From: Caccovicinus sp964425595
GTDB lineage: Bacteria; Bacillota; Clostridia; Lachnospirales; Lachnospiraceae
Direction of reading: 5' to 3'
DNA: 30,654 nucleotides
Assembly: GCA_964425595.1 (NCBI GenBank)
Contig: CAYRMW010000029.1
Span: forward strand, 1 to 30,654
The notes below the pieces were generated by a model, which ran no database searches, was not told the origin of the DNA, and saw only the letters and a list, made by a program, of their open reading frames with translations. Shown here piece by piece: positions 15,207 through 23,091 of this stretch; within the stretch, counting starts at the first letter, position 1, and each line of letters begins with the position of its first letter. A program made the translations under genes and the position numbers.

Positions 15207-18200
15207 CAATAAACTCCTCCCTGCGATTGAAAAAATTCCGTGTAAGAGCAGAGTATATTAGCATAAGCCTTATCTCTAATAACCTGTTCATTTATAATGA
15301 GTGCCATTAGAATATCGATCTGCCTATCGGAATAGCCCTTCACAGAGGGTTTTAGTTCATCCACTACTCCATGTACCCAGTTCTCTATGGTATCAAACTG
15401 GCGGGACTTATCTATTGCTTCATCAGCGTTAAAGAACTCAAAGACAAGACTCCTCAGGGCCGCAACAGCCGTGGCTTGCTCTGCGGAAATGTATTTGATA
15501 AATTCCTTTTTTACTTTGGTGGGGATGGATGACTTAACAACAGCGTCTCTTAATTTCTCGACGTCAACTCTGTCGCCCTCTCGGTAGATCTCTTTTGTCA
15601 TGATTAGGTCAAGCAGTGAATTAACAACATCCTCATTCTGTACTTTAGGCATGGGCTTGTTACCGCAGGGATCACCTGATCCACCCATTTTCTCGTGCTT
15701 GTGATCTTCGGCCTTATATTTGTTGATTTTACACAAGACTGGTTCAAGCCAATCGCTTTGCGTAATAGAAGCCACGCCCATTTCCAATTTACTAATCTCT
15801 ATGATCTGCTCATCGGTTAGTCCGGCAGCTTTACCAACAAGTTCACGGTCAGAGAAATCTGGCAGACGCATGATGATCTTAGTGTTGGTATTTCTTATCA
15901 CTGACATATCAAGCAGCCCGGGAGATTGATCTGCAATAATAAAACCTTCTCCATAAGTACGCATTTCAGCTATAGCATTGGCAAGCATTTCAACCGATTT
16001 GCTAAGTAGATTTGCGCCGTCGGTGCTTTTCTCAGTCGATGTACGGCGAAGTAAGTTGTGTGCTTCCTCAAGCACTGTAACATGGTGCAAGAGCGAATTT
16101 GGCGTTGGGGCATCCATTCTATATTCTTGGAGCTTCAAAACAAGGATACCCATAATGAGAGCCTTTGTTTCTGCTGATCCCACTCGGCTCAGATCTACTA
16201 TTACATTGCGATCAAACAGTTCCTCGCTTGGACATTCATCAGGCGAAAAAATTTGTCCCTCTATACCATTGGTAAGGGAGTTGAGGCGTGTTACAAGAGC
16301 GCCGGTATAGTCGCCCTTATTATCTGCTGAATAGTCACTGGTTCGCAGTACCTCTCGCACCTTGTCAAGAACATCATTGAAGGTAGGAAATAGCCTTTCA
16401 TCAAACCGATTTTCTGATTTTACAATATCCCAACCTGCTGCATCGTAAGCTCTTTGAATGGCATCTTTCATGATTGCAGGCATCGCAGCATACATGGGCC
16501 AGCAGACATTAAAGATTTCAACGAGACGATCCATGTGTTCAAGGACATGGATTCCTTCCGGAAAACTAAACGGATTGATATGGAGCATATTGACATCCGT
16601 TATTTTGGGATTTGTCCCGTAACAGGTTACGCCTTCTCTTCTACCTAAAACCTGTCTATATTCTCCCTTTGCAGGCTCTACGACAAGGAAATGAACACCT
16701 GTCTTGGCCAATTCATGCAACAAGGTATAAATCGTGTTCGACTTACCAGAACCCGTAGAGCCTGTTATGAATGTATGCTTTTTAAGCTCCTCCTTGGAAA
16801 TGCGTATAGTCTGCCGCTCCTGAATTTGGCGCATATCATAGCCTTTTCCAATCTCAAGCGTCAAGTCCATTGGGAGTAAAGATTTCGGTTCTCTTCCGAA
16901 TTCCACGCTTTCAAGAACGGGAAGGCCCAATACGGATTTTTTCGGAAATGCTACAACATTTGAAAGCTGATCCGTTGCCACATAGGAGGTTGCCGTAACA
17001 GCCATATCGGTGGTTGCAAAAATCGGATGGCAAAAATACGATACGCTCTTTATTATCTCGTCAAACACCTTTGTACCATTTCCTGTTGAACGAGTCCACT
17101 CTTGAATAGCAGCGGGCTCGATAAATGATTCTTTACCTTGTGTGATGGCTCTTAGAAAGTTTGCCACACTGATACTTACGGATGCCTCATATGCCAGAAT
17201 ATAAGCACTATACTTCCAAAGACCAGTCGCAGCACTTTCGTTAAGTCTCTTCATAGTTTTTTCAAGACGCTCTAACAAATTACTTACCATATAGGACTTA
17301 TATGTATAGGTTGTACTCTCACTTGAACCGAGGGACATACTCGAACTTGTTCCATCAGTAATTGTTTGCCCTGTCGTGACGGTTCTTGTCTCTCCCCAGC
17401 TATATCCATATCCTATGTTGCTACCTTTGCTGCTACCTTCGCTGCTACTTTCGCTACTACTTATGCTACCACCAATACTAGCACCAATGTTAGCACCAAT
17501 GCTAGCACCAATGCCACCACTAACGATAAAACCAATGCTACCACCAACGATAGCACCAAGGCTAGCACTAATGCTGCGACTTTTGCTGTGTCCTGTGCTA
17601 CGATTTATGCCGCTGTTAATCCCCAAATTAATTGAGTGGGTTTTGAAGATGGAATCACTGATGCTTCTTGCAGATGAGAGAGAACGAGTTTCTCCTTGCG
17701 TTTCAGTTTCACTTGCACCCATTTGGAATTGATACTGCAAAAAAGGTACAATAGCAGTAGCCATTTCTTCATATCCAGAAATAACCTCCTGAATTTGCTC
17801 ACGAGAGAGCGACTCCGCAAGAAAGACTATTGTGTAAGAGTCCTTTTCATTGTTTGGCACAATGCCATTGAGCAGCTTATCCAATCCCTGACCCATATAA
17901 TCATTGGCAAACTCAGACGGGGTATTTGTGAGAACGGCAACAGAAGAATACAGGGGATCACTTTCTTTTGTTTTCTTGTCGCCGAAAGCAAATATAGATT
18001 TTATTTCGTCGGGTTTCTCAATAATACGGGTCTGCGTGCCCTGAAAATTTCCCTGAATAACATCGCGCAGTAAGACAACATTGTTCTTGCTATCTTCGTT
18101 TCTCCCTAGGCCAAGATTCTGGATCACAAAATACATTTCAGTTCCTTGTGGTGTTCTGTTTACAACTACCGCCAAGGTGTGGTCTCCATCAGAGAAAGCG

Positions 18201-18457
18201 CTAAGAACGTTCTTAAGGCAGTCACCGATTTTTTCACCTTTTTTATACATCCATCGGTTGATCTTCACAGCGCGAATGTTATCCTCATAGTCCACGGAAA
18301 CACTATCTTTCCTGTGAACTTCGTCAAACACGCACACACCATATCCAGTGGCCAACGATGAGAGATAAGCCTTATCGAGAGAAAAGGCTATCTTGCCGAT
18401 ATTGTCGAGTAACACCTCTTCCTTTGGTTTCTTGTCCTCTGTCATTTCCACATCCAT
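15206..18457 (-). CDS. HerA/FtsK-type ATPase with glycine-zipper membrane segment
   Basis: A protein of about 1083 residues. The C-terminal half is a HerA/FtsK-family P-loop ATPase (DUF87-like): Walker A 'GSTGSGKSN' (about 566-574), Walker B 'VTVLEEAHNLL' (about 794-804), and the downstream 'GEGFIIADQSPGLL' sensor region (about 836-849). Such ATPases form hexamers that pump DNA or protein. The N-terminal 540 residues are unassigned and contain a Ser-rich stretch (about 258-300), a glycine-zipper-like hydrophobic segment (about 299-332, repeats of IGA[S/N]), and another Ser/Gly stretch to 382. The segment could insert into a membrane. It starts in the overlap with the membrane protein gene (GTGATG); GTG at 18460 is an alternative. 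A pumping role for the neighbouring toxin is inference. Confidence 0.82.
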   Translation of the reverse strand: MDVEMTEDKKPKEEVLLDNIGKIAFSLDKAYLSSLATGYGVCVFDEVHRKDSVSVDYEDNIRAVKINRWMYKKGEKIGDCLKNVLSAFSDGDHTLAVVVNRTPQGTEMYFVIQNLGLGRNEDSKNNVVLLRDVIQGNFQGTQTRIIEKPDEIKSIFAFGDKKTKESDPLYSSVAVLTNTPSEFANDYMGQGLDKLLNGIVPNNEKDSYTIVFLAESLSREQIQEVISGYEEMATAIVPFLQYQFQMGASETETQGETRSLSSARSISDSIFKTHSINLGINSGINRSTGHSKSRSISASLGAIVGGSIGFIVSGGIGASIGANIGASIGGSISSSESSSEGSSKGSNIGYGYSWGETRTVTTGQTITDGTSSSMSLGSSESTTYTYKSYMVSNLLERLEKTMKRLNESAATGLWKYSAYILAYEASVSISVANFLRAITQGKESFIEPAAIQEWTRSTGNGTKVFDEIIKSVSYFCHPIFATTDMAVTATSYVATDQLSNVVAFPKKSVLGLPVLESVEFGREPKSLLPMDLTLEIGKGYDMRQIQERQTIRISKEELKKHTFITGSTGSGKSNTIYTLLHELAKTGVHFLVVEPAKGEYRQVLGRREGVTCYGTNPKITDVNMLHINPFSFPEGIHVLEHMDRLVEIFNVCWPMYAAMPAIMKDAIQRAYDAAGWDIVKSENRFDERLFPTFNDVLDKVREVLRTSDYSADNKGDYTGALVTRLNSLTNGIEGQIFSPDECPSEELFDRNVIVDLSRVGSAETKALIMGILVLKLQEYRMDAPTPNSLLHHVTVLEEAHNLLRRTSTEKSTDGANLLSKSVEMLANAIAEMRTYGEGFIIADQSPGLLDMSVIRNTNTKIIMRLPDFSDRELVGKAAGLTDEQIIEISKLEMGVASITQSDWLEPVLCKINKYKAEDHKHEKMGGSGDPCGNKPMPKVQNEDVVNSLLDLIMTKEIYREGDRVDVEKLRDAVVKSSIPTKVKKEFIKYISAEQATAVAALRSLVFEFFNADEAIDKSRQFDTIENWVHGVVDELKPSVKGYSDRQIDILMALIINEQVIRDKAYANILCSYTEFFQSQGGVY
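17480..17515. repeat. 12-bp tandem repeat coding the glycine zipper
   Basis: Three adjacent 12-base units (AGCACCAATGTT, AGCACCAATGCT, AGCACCAATGCC) sit inside a longer run of diverged copies (about 17464-17575). Read on the minus strand they encode the four-residue I-G-A-[S/N] pattern of the ATPase's hydrophobic segment. The repeat could change length by slippage without breaking the frame. Confidence 0.7.
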
Positions 18458-18846
18458 CACCTTCTCGTTAATAAAGCGATTACGACGGCAACAACAGCAA
18501 TAACAGCAACAACAGCCACAGCAACAGCTATTCTTTCAAACAGTTTCTTGCCTGACCGGCTCTTAGCCTTTGAGACCTTGTCGGCGACCTTGTCAAGGTA
18601 GAGAAGGTAATCTGCATTAAAGACTTCGCTTACGCAAGCATATGAGAGTCGACGCAAATATGCTTCATCCCAGTCAGCCTCTGGCTTTTTTTCATCAACT
18701 TCTTTGCCAAAAAACGAACGGGAAATATCGGGATTGCTGATGAGTTCTTTAAGTTCAATGTGGGACAATCTGCGGTTTTTGATATCCTGAACGATGACTC
18801 CGCGTTTAACTTCTCCGTTTTCGATATATCTGTTTAATTCAATCAT
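18457..18846 (-). CDS. Small tail-anchored membrane protein
   Basis: A 129-residue protein that I do not recognise. Residues 1-100 are soluble and charged ('MIELNRYIENGEVKRGVIVQ', 'WDEAYLRRLSYACVSEVF'), followed by a basic KSRSGKK stretch and one strongly hydrophobic C-terminal helix of about 20 residues (A/V/I only, about 107-126) ending in RR. This is the layout of a tail-anchored protein with its bulk in the cytoplasm. The ATG at 18846 overlaps the dynamin stop as ATGA and has a GGAAGG site; an ATG six codons upstream is less likely. Placed between the GTPase and the ATPase, it may tether one or both to the membrane. That role is inference from order. Confidence 0.75.
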   Translation of the reverse strand: MIELNRYIENGEVKRGVIVQDIKNRRLSHIELKELISNPDISRSFFGKEVDEKKPEADWDEAYLRRLSYACVSEVFNADYLLYLDKVADKVSKAKSRSGKKLFERIAVAVAVVAVIAVVAVVIALLTRR

Positions 18847-21311
18847 CTTTTTTTTTCCTTCCAAATGATCTTATCCAGTTCCTTCTGGCTGCCTTCGAGT
18901 TCTTTGGCTGCCTCAGCAACTTTCTCGCCGAGTTCCTTCATAGCTTCTTTGTTCTCGATGAGCGCTGTCAATCGGACAGAGTACACCTCCATATTCACTT
19001 TAAAGTCATGTCGTATTTGTGCAAGTACGGATTCCAAAGATTTAGCATAATCCTTTTTATAGTCATCCGCCATCTTTTCCGCAACATCCTGCAGTTTGGC
19101 CTCCGTGTCTTCAATAAACCCGTCTTTATCTAAGAAATCTTTTTTCCGCCAGAGGACGCTGACTGTTCTCCTGTGAGAATCATAGATCTCGCCAAAATTT
19201 GTTGTATCCCTGGGAGGAGTGATCTTTGGCTTGGAAGTATTCAGGAGCCACATTTTTGCAGCGTCACTTATATCGCCGTTCTCCTCAATGGCCTTTCTAA
19301 TGGCATCATAATATTTCTGGCCTTGTTCCTCTAACAGCGCCTGACGCTGCTTCAAAAACTCTTGAGTAAACTGCCTAAGTGTATCTCGTACTTTGTCGAG
19401 TACCTTATTACGGTCCTCTTCCTTGAAAACTACCTTTCCGAGTCCAAAGAACCGTCCTTGGATTTCTTGGTCAAGATAGTCTATTGTTGCGCCAATGACT
19501 CTGCTATCGAGTGATTCGGGATCAAGCAAAAGTCTTTTCCGCATTTCTTGTGGCAGTTCTCCGCTTCTGGGCAGACTGAAATCTTCATATTTGGATTCAA
19601 TAACTTCAGAGAACACCTTTTTCAGATCTGCTATCTCTGTTTCAATCTCATTCACTTCTTTATCACTGTTCTGTTTCAGAGAATTGGCAGTGCCGCTCAG
19701 CTTGGCAAGCGCTTTATCAACGCTATCGATAATTGCAAATGCCCTAACAGCAGAAGCAAATTTTTCCCCAAATCGTTTAATCTCACTTTCCAAAGCGTAA
19801 AGACCTGTGGAGATAATGACTTGTTCGGGAATATCGCCTCTTTCCTGTGCAGCTTTCAGCGCAGAATCGTTCCGTTCAATCATCTGTTCAGTCGCCAGTT
19901 CGGAGCTTGCGCATCTGTTCTGACGATAACAAAATCCCATTGGGGCAGTATTAGTGGTGAAAAGTGCGAGGGCTGTAGTACAAAATCCCTCATCCTCCGA
20001 GGTAGCTATACCGTTTTTCACAGCACGTGCCGAATAAGCATAGCGTGCCGCAGTGAAGAATAGCTTTTTGTCTTCCAGCCTAATAGAGAAGGTGTCGTCT
20101 TCCTTGTGGGTAATCTTACTCGTCTGTAGAATTTTCCTCTGATCGGCCGACACGCTATCAGCCCAATTTATGACAAAGAGAGAGCGGCCAATGTCAATAC
20201 TTGTTTTGCTGCTTTTCATCTCTGCCTCTTTAAGATAGCTCAGGAGAGCGTTATTGCCTTCACCCTCTAAGGCATTGGGTTTTGCTACGAATATTAAGAT
20301 AGACTGTTGCTGTTCAGCAAGCGCATCGGCCAAGACAGCTCTGTGTTCTATATAATTGCTGTCTGTGCCGGGAGTATCGTAAATGGTGAATTGGACTTTT
20401 TCGGTGTCCAGAGGAATGGGAAAGTCTATCCTGATCTCCGATGACACCTCGGTAATCCCGTTGAGTTTGGTCAGGATATCAAAAATTTGATTGTGCTGTC
20501 GTTTATTTTGCACTTTGTACAATAGGCCCTGAATCTCGGTGCGCAATGCGTTTTCGGATGGGCCTTTGGAGAACTCAAATCGTCCTACCTCTGAATGCCA
20601 TTTCAACTCGCAATGGCCGCCAGGAATATCGAAATGAATCCTGACCGGCTCACCATTTAGTGGACTGCGGATTTCAAACATTTTTGCAGTCTCAGATTTA
20701 ATGTTTTCAGGGAGTATCTTAAAGCCAAGTATCGCGTTTATGATGGCAGATTTTCCAGAACTATACACGCCAGTAAAGCAGAGACTTACGTTACTGTCAT
20801 CAAGGTGATTAAGCTTTTCTCTAATCTCCCTGATTTCAAAATCGAACTGGTGTGCAAATGAGTCCGCTGCCTCTTTGACCGAGGGGATACTTAAATCAAT
20901 GTTATAGAAATCTCGACTTCTGGCTTTCAGAACACCAATGGAATTTTCTCCATGGCGCTTGACCTGCTCGAAGGTTTCATCCATATTCGGCAACTCAGCA
21001 ATTAGCGTCGGATGGAGTTTGCAGCGTCCATTCAGGTTATATAATTCTATCATTTGCAAGAAATCCTCATAATCAAGTTTAGTGGTGATCACTTTGATTT
21101 GAAGCGTATCAAGCCCATCAAAAGCATCGGCGATGTCATCAAAGAAAGCATTTCCAAAGTTTTGTAGCACGAAGGTTCCCTTCATCTCCATGTACTTTCC
21201 GAGTTTGCTGCTGGGTGGAATTGCGTTTTCTCTTCCATCTTCATTAATGCGAGTGAAGAGGACTACTTTTTTTGCTGGATGATATTTCATTTTCAGTGAC
21301 TGTCTGCTCAT
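18843..21311 (-). CDS. Dynamin-like GTPase
   Basis: An 822-residue dynamin-family GTPase. After a 170-residue N-terminal extension come G1 'GVYSSGKS' (181-188), a G2 threonine (T208 in 'SETAK'), G3 'DTPG' (312-315) and G4-like 'INWAD' (381-385). The rest is long and helical with coiled-coil character, as in bacterial dynamins that bind and reshape membranes on GTP hydrolysis. No paddle or transmembrane segment is obvious. Start 21311 has an AAAGGGAG site; an upstream TTG is rejected. It lies 54 bases after the WYL regulator and is coupled to the next gene by ATGA. Dynamin-like proteins occur in some phage-defence systems (for example Eleos), but not with this gene set as far as I know. Confidence 0.85.
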   Translation of the reverse strand: MSRQSLKMKYHPAKKVVLFTRINEDGRENAIPPSSKLGKYMEMKGTFVLQNFGNAFFDDIADAFDGLDTLQIKVITTKLDYEDFLQMIELYNLNGRCKLHPTLIAELPNMDETFEQVKRHGENSIGVLKARSRDFYNIDLSIPSVKEAADSFAHQFDFEIREIREKLNHLDDSNVSLCFTGVYSSGKSAIINAILGFKILPENIKSETAKMFEIRSPLNGEPVRIHFDIPGGHCELKWHSEVGRFEFSKGPSENALRTEIQGLLYKVQNKRQHNQIFDILTKLNGITEVSSEIRIDFPIPLDTEKVQFTIYDTPGTDSNYIEHRAVLADALAEQQQSILIFVAKPNALEGEGNNALLSYLKEAEMKSSKTSIDIGRSLFVINWADSVSADQRKILQTSKITHKEDDTFSIRLEDKKLFFTAARYAYSARAVKNGIATSEDEGFCTTALALFTTNTAPMGFCYRQNRCASSELATEQMIERNDSALKAAQERGDIPEQVIISTGLYALESEIKRFGEKFASAVRAFAIIDSVDKALAKLSGTANSLKQNSDKEVNEIETEIADLKKVFSEVIESKYEDFSLPRSGELPQEMRKRLLLDPESLDSRVIGATIDYLDQEIQGRFFGLGKVVFKEEDRNKVLDKVRDTLRQFTQEFLKQRQALLEEQGQKYYDAIRKAIEENGDISDAAKMWLLNTSKPKITPPRDTTNFGEIYDSHRRTVSVLWRKKDFLDKDGFIEDTEAKLQDVAEKMADDYKKDYAKSLESVLAQIRHDFKVNMEVYSVRLTALIENKEAMKELGEKVAEAAKELEGSQKELDKIIWKEKKR

Positions 21312-21365
21312 GTTATAACTCCCTTTCAATATGTAAATATTTGCTGCAATGGTTTTAGCCCAAAA

Positions 21366-22316
21366 TCAGAGCTTTTGTAAGTTCCTTATATGCGACATTT
21401 GCACATAATTCCCCTGACTCCGTAGCCACATCTCGATCCCTTTTCCGAACACATCAGCCTGCACAGTCCAGCCGGTCTCGTCCTGTACTACAATCTTCGC
21501 CGTGGGCAGCCGGTCCAGCACGGCCTCAATGGACGGGCCAGTGTACTTAAATTTGATTCGTTCCAGCCTGCCTCCATACATGAATTGCACTCGCTTGCGG
21601 AATTCACCCTCCTGGAACCGGTCTTTATAAGGAACGCTGAAGTGTTCGTCCAAAATGTTGAAGGACTTGATCCGGTCAATGCGGTAGATGGTGGGAAACA
21701 GGTCGTCCGGGTTTTCAAAAGTGGCTTTGTCCTCCAGAAATGCTGTCAGATAGAAGTAGTACTCCGAAAACATGATCCCGACCGGCAACACACGTCGGCG
21801 AACCAATTTGGGCTCTTTCATCCTCGTATACTCAATCTCCATCACCCGGTACTCCTGTACTGCCTGACCGATTTCCCACAGACCGGGGAGAATATGCTGT
21901 CCATGGTGAGGCTCCACATAATGATGTTTCTCGTTTGCCAGCAATTCTGCCACCGCCCGCTTACTCCGTGCCGGTACACAGCAGGAAATGAGCTTGTCCA
22001 GTATTGGCAGCATTTCGTCCCGGCACATGGAGCGGCTTTCCAGCAGGATTTTACACACCGCCAGAATTTCGCTGTTATTGAGAAGAGGCAGAACAGGCTG
22101 CTCCAACCGATAGCCGCGTTCTCCCTTATCGTAGACAATATTCTGTCGCAGACCCTGTTCGGCAAAAAAGCAACGCAACGACTCCATGTCACGCTGAATG
22201 CTTCGTCCTGTGACATGAAATTGCTGCGCCAATTCCTCTTTGGGGAGAATATCACCGCTGACCAACCGTGAATAAATTTGCAGCAAACGCTCTGATTTCA
22301 CCGATGTCCCGCCCAT
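21366..22316 (-). CDS. WYL-domain transcriptional regulator
   Basis: A 316-residue regulator with an N-terminal winged helix-turn-helix ('SERLLQIYSRLVSGDILPKEELAQQF' then 'TGRSIQRDMESLRCFF', residues 8-60) and a WYL domain around residues 130-210 ('YRVMEIEYTRMKEP', 'RRVLPVGIMFSEYYFYLTAFLE', 'YRIDRIKSF'). WYL domains sense ligands, probably nucleic acid fragments or nucleotides, and WYL repressors such as BrxR and CapW control phage-defence operons. The start at 22316 follows a GGAGGG site; further in-frame ATGs upstream are less likely. It is the first gene of the island operon. A palindrome covers the -10 of its own promoter, so autorepression is likely. Confidence 0.87.
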   Translation of the reverse strand: MGGTSVKSERLLQIYSRLVSGDILPKEELAQQFHVTGRSIQRDMESLRCFFAEQGLRQNIVYDKGERGYRLEQPVLPLLNNSEILAVCKILLESRSMCRDEMLPILDKLISCCVPARSKRAVAELLANEKHHYVEPHHGQHILPGLWEIGQAVQEYRVMEIEYTRMKEPKLVRRRVLPVGIMFSEYYFYLTAFLEDKATFENPDDLFPTIYRIDRIKSFNILDEHFSVPYKDRFQEGEFRKRVQFMYGGRLERIKFKYTGPSIEAVLDRLPTAKIVVQDETGWTVQADVFGKGIEMWLRSQGNYVQMSHIRNLQKL

Positions 22317-22337
22317 AATACGTCCCTCCATAAATAG

Positions 22338-22359
22338 ATATGTGCTGACAAACACATAT
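22338..22359. promoter_or_regulatory. Second inverted repeat in the WYL leader
   Basis: ATATGTG (22338-22344) and CACATAT (22353-22359) form a perfect 7-bp inverted repeat with an eight-base spacer, 12 bases downstream of the first palindrome, and share the ATATG/CATAT core. It may be a second operator for the same regulator, or an mRNA leader hairpin. Confidence 0.5.
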
Positions 22360-22370
22360 TACTATCTAAA

Positions 22371-22388
22371 GGATATGATAACATATCC
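22371..22388. promoter_or_regulatory. 18-bp palindromic operator over the -10
   Basis: GGATATGATAACATATCC is a perfect palindrome apart from its four-base centre, and it contains the -10 hexamer of the island promoter. A protein bound here would block RNA polymerase. The WYL regulator is the best candidate; the divergent XRE protein is the alternative. Confidence 0.65.
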
Positions 22389-22403
22389 GTCAACTCATGT
22401 CAA
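22375..22403 (-). promoter_or_regulatory. Near-consensus promoter of the island operon
   Basis: On the minus strand, TTGACA (22398-22403) and TATCAT (22375-22380) are separated by exactly 17 bases, about 60 bases upstream of the WYL start. This is the strongest promoter match in the island. It should drive the WYL gene and, by read-through, the genes down to the SUKH immunity protein. Confidence 0.75.
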
Positions 22404-22449
22404 TTTTTGTCACGATTCGCTACCATAGGTACATATGGAGGAATCGATC

Positions 22450-22683
22450 ATGAAATCCATCTACGCTGAACAATACCGCCAAATCGGGTTGAAAATTGCC
22501 TACTACCGGAAACTTCGAGGACTAACGCAGGAGGAACTTGCGGAGCAGGTTGGATTAACTCCTGCATATATTGGACACCTGGAGGCTCCTAATATCTCCA
22601 AAGCACTATCTTTAGATACCCTGTTTGATATTGCCGCAGTCCTAGAGGTGGCACCTCAAAAGTTTCTGGTCTTTGAGGACTGA
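22450..22683 (+). CDS. XRE-family helix-turn-helix protein
   Basis: A 77-residue single-domain Cro/C1-type DNA-binding protein: 'IGLKIAYYRKLRGLTQEELAEQVGLTPAYIGHLE' is the helix-turn-helix, followed by 'SLDTLFDIAAVLEVAPQKFLVFED'. There is no sensor or effector domain. The ATG at 22450 follows a GGAGG site; an ATG 15 bases upstream overlaps that site and is rejected. It is divergent from the WYL gene across a 133-base shared control region with two palindromes. It may co-regulate the island operon, or be an independent small regulator that marks the island edge. Confidence 0.85.
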   Translation: MKSIYAEQYRQIGLKIAYYRKLRGLTQEELAEQVGLTPAYIGHLEAPNISKALSLDTLFDIAAVLEVAPQKFLVFED

Positions 22684-23091
22684 TGTTGCGCCTATTATAG
22701 CATCTATCATAGACAGAGATTGTCACTCTTATCCTTTTTCTTACTTTTTTATTTGTGAATCGACAGTATTTTTCTGCACAGTACGATTCCTTAATGTTAG
22801 TGGATAATTATCATTGGTAAGTACGGGAATTATTCCTAAAATTAAAAGGGAAATGTCTGCGAATTGGGGAAGTCGATCAGCGATACCTGTGGACAGACGA
22901 TCAGCCATGGAGGTGTTCTGGAACCTAATCCGGCAGTTGGGGGGACGGGTCAGCGAAGAAGAGGCGTACGCAGTAAAGCAGATGGAAACGGGTCAGGCGG
23001 AAGGGGAAAATGGAATTTATTTTGTTCGTTCTGCATGATATACTTTAACTACGACCTGCAGAGAGCAAAGGGATAAAAGGATGTGAATATC
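22684..23091 (+). other. Intergenic region with a possible gene remnant
   Basis: A 400-base stretch without a convincing gene. The first 130 bases are AT-rich. From about 22853 to 23038 an open frame reads 'RRSAMEVFWNLIRQLGGRVSEEEAYAVKQMETG' and ends in TGA. Its second half has the GC-rich codon use of the flanking chromosome, but there is no good ribosome binding site and I recognise no family. It may be the 3' end of a chromosomal gene cut by the island insertion. Confidence 0.3.

Noticed and set aside
17464..17575. CRISPR array or other spaced repeat
   Set aside because: The repeats are adjacent 12-bp units in phase with codons and have no spacers; they encode the I-G-A-[S/N] protein pattern.
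17366..17732. Thr/Ala/Asn and Leu/Pro repeat frames on the plus strand
   Set aside because: They are shadows of the repeat-coded glycine zipper of the ATPase on the minus strand and have no start signals.
15206..21311. Known HerA-based defence systems (HerA-SIR2, HerA-DUF4297) or Eleos dynamin defence
   Set aside because: No SIR2 or DUF4297 nuclease is present, and the gene set does not match the LeoA/LeoBC pair; the toxin here is an HNH/EndoVII type with a SUKH partner.
22684..23091. Integrase, attachment site or direct repeats bounding the island
   Set aside because: No recombinase gene is visible, and comparison by eye with 13789-14016 shows only short chance matches apart from the CCATAGGTACA motif.
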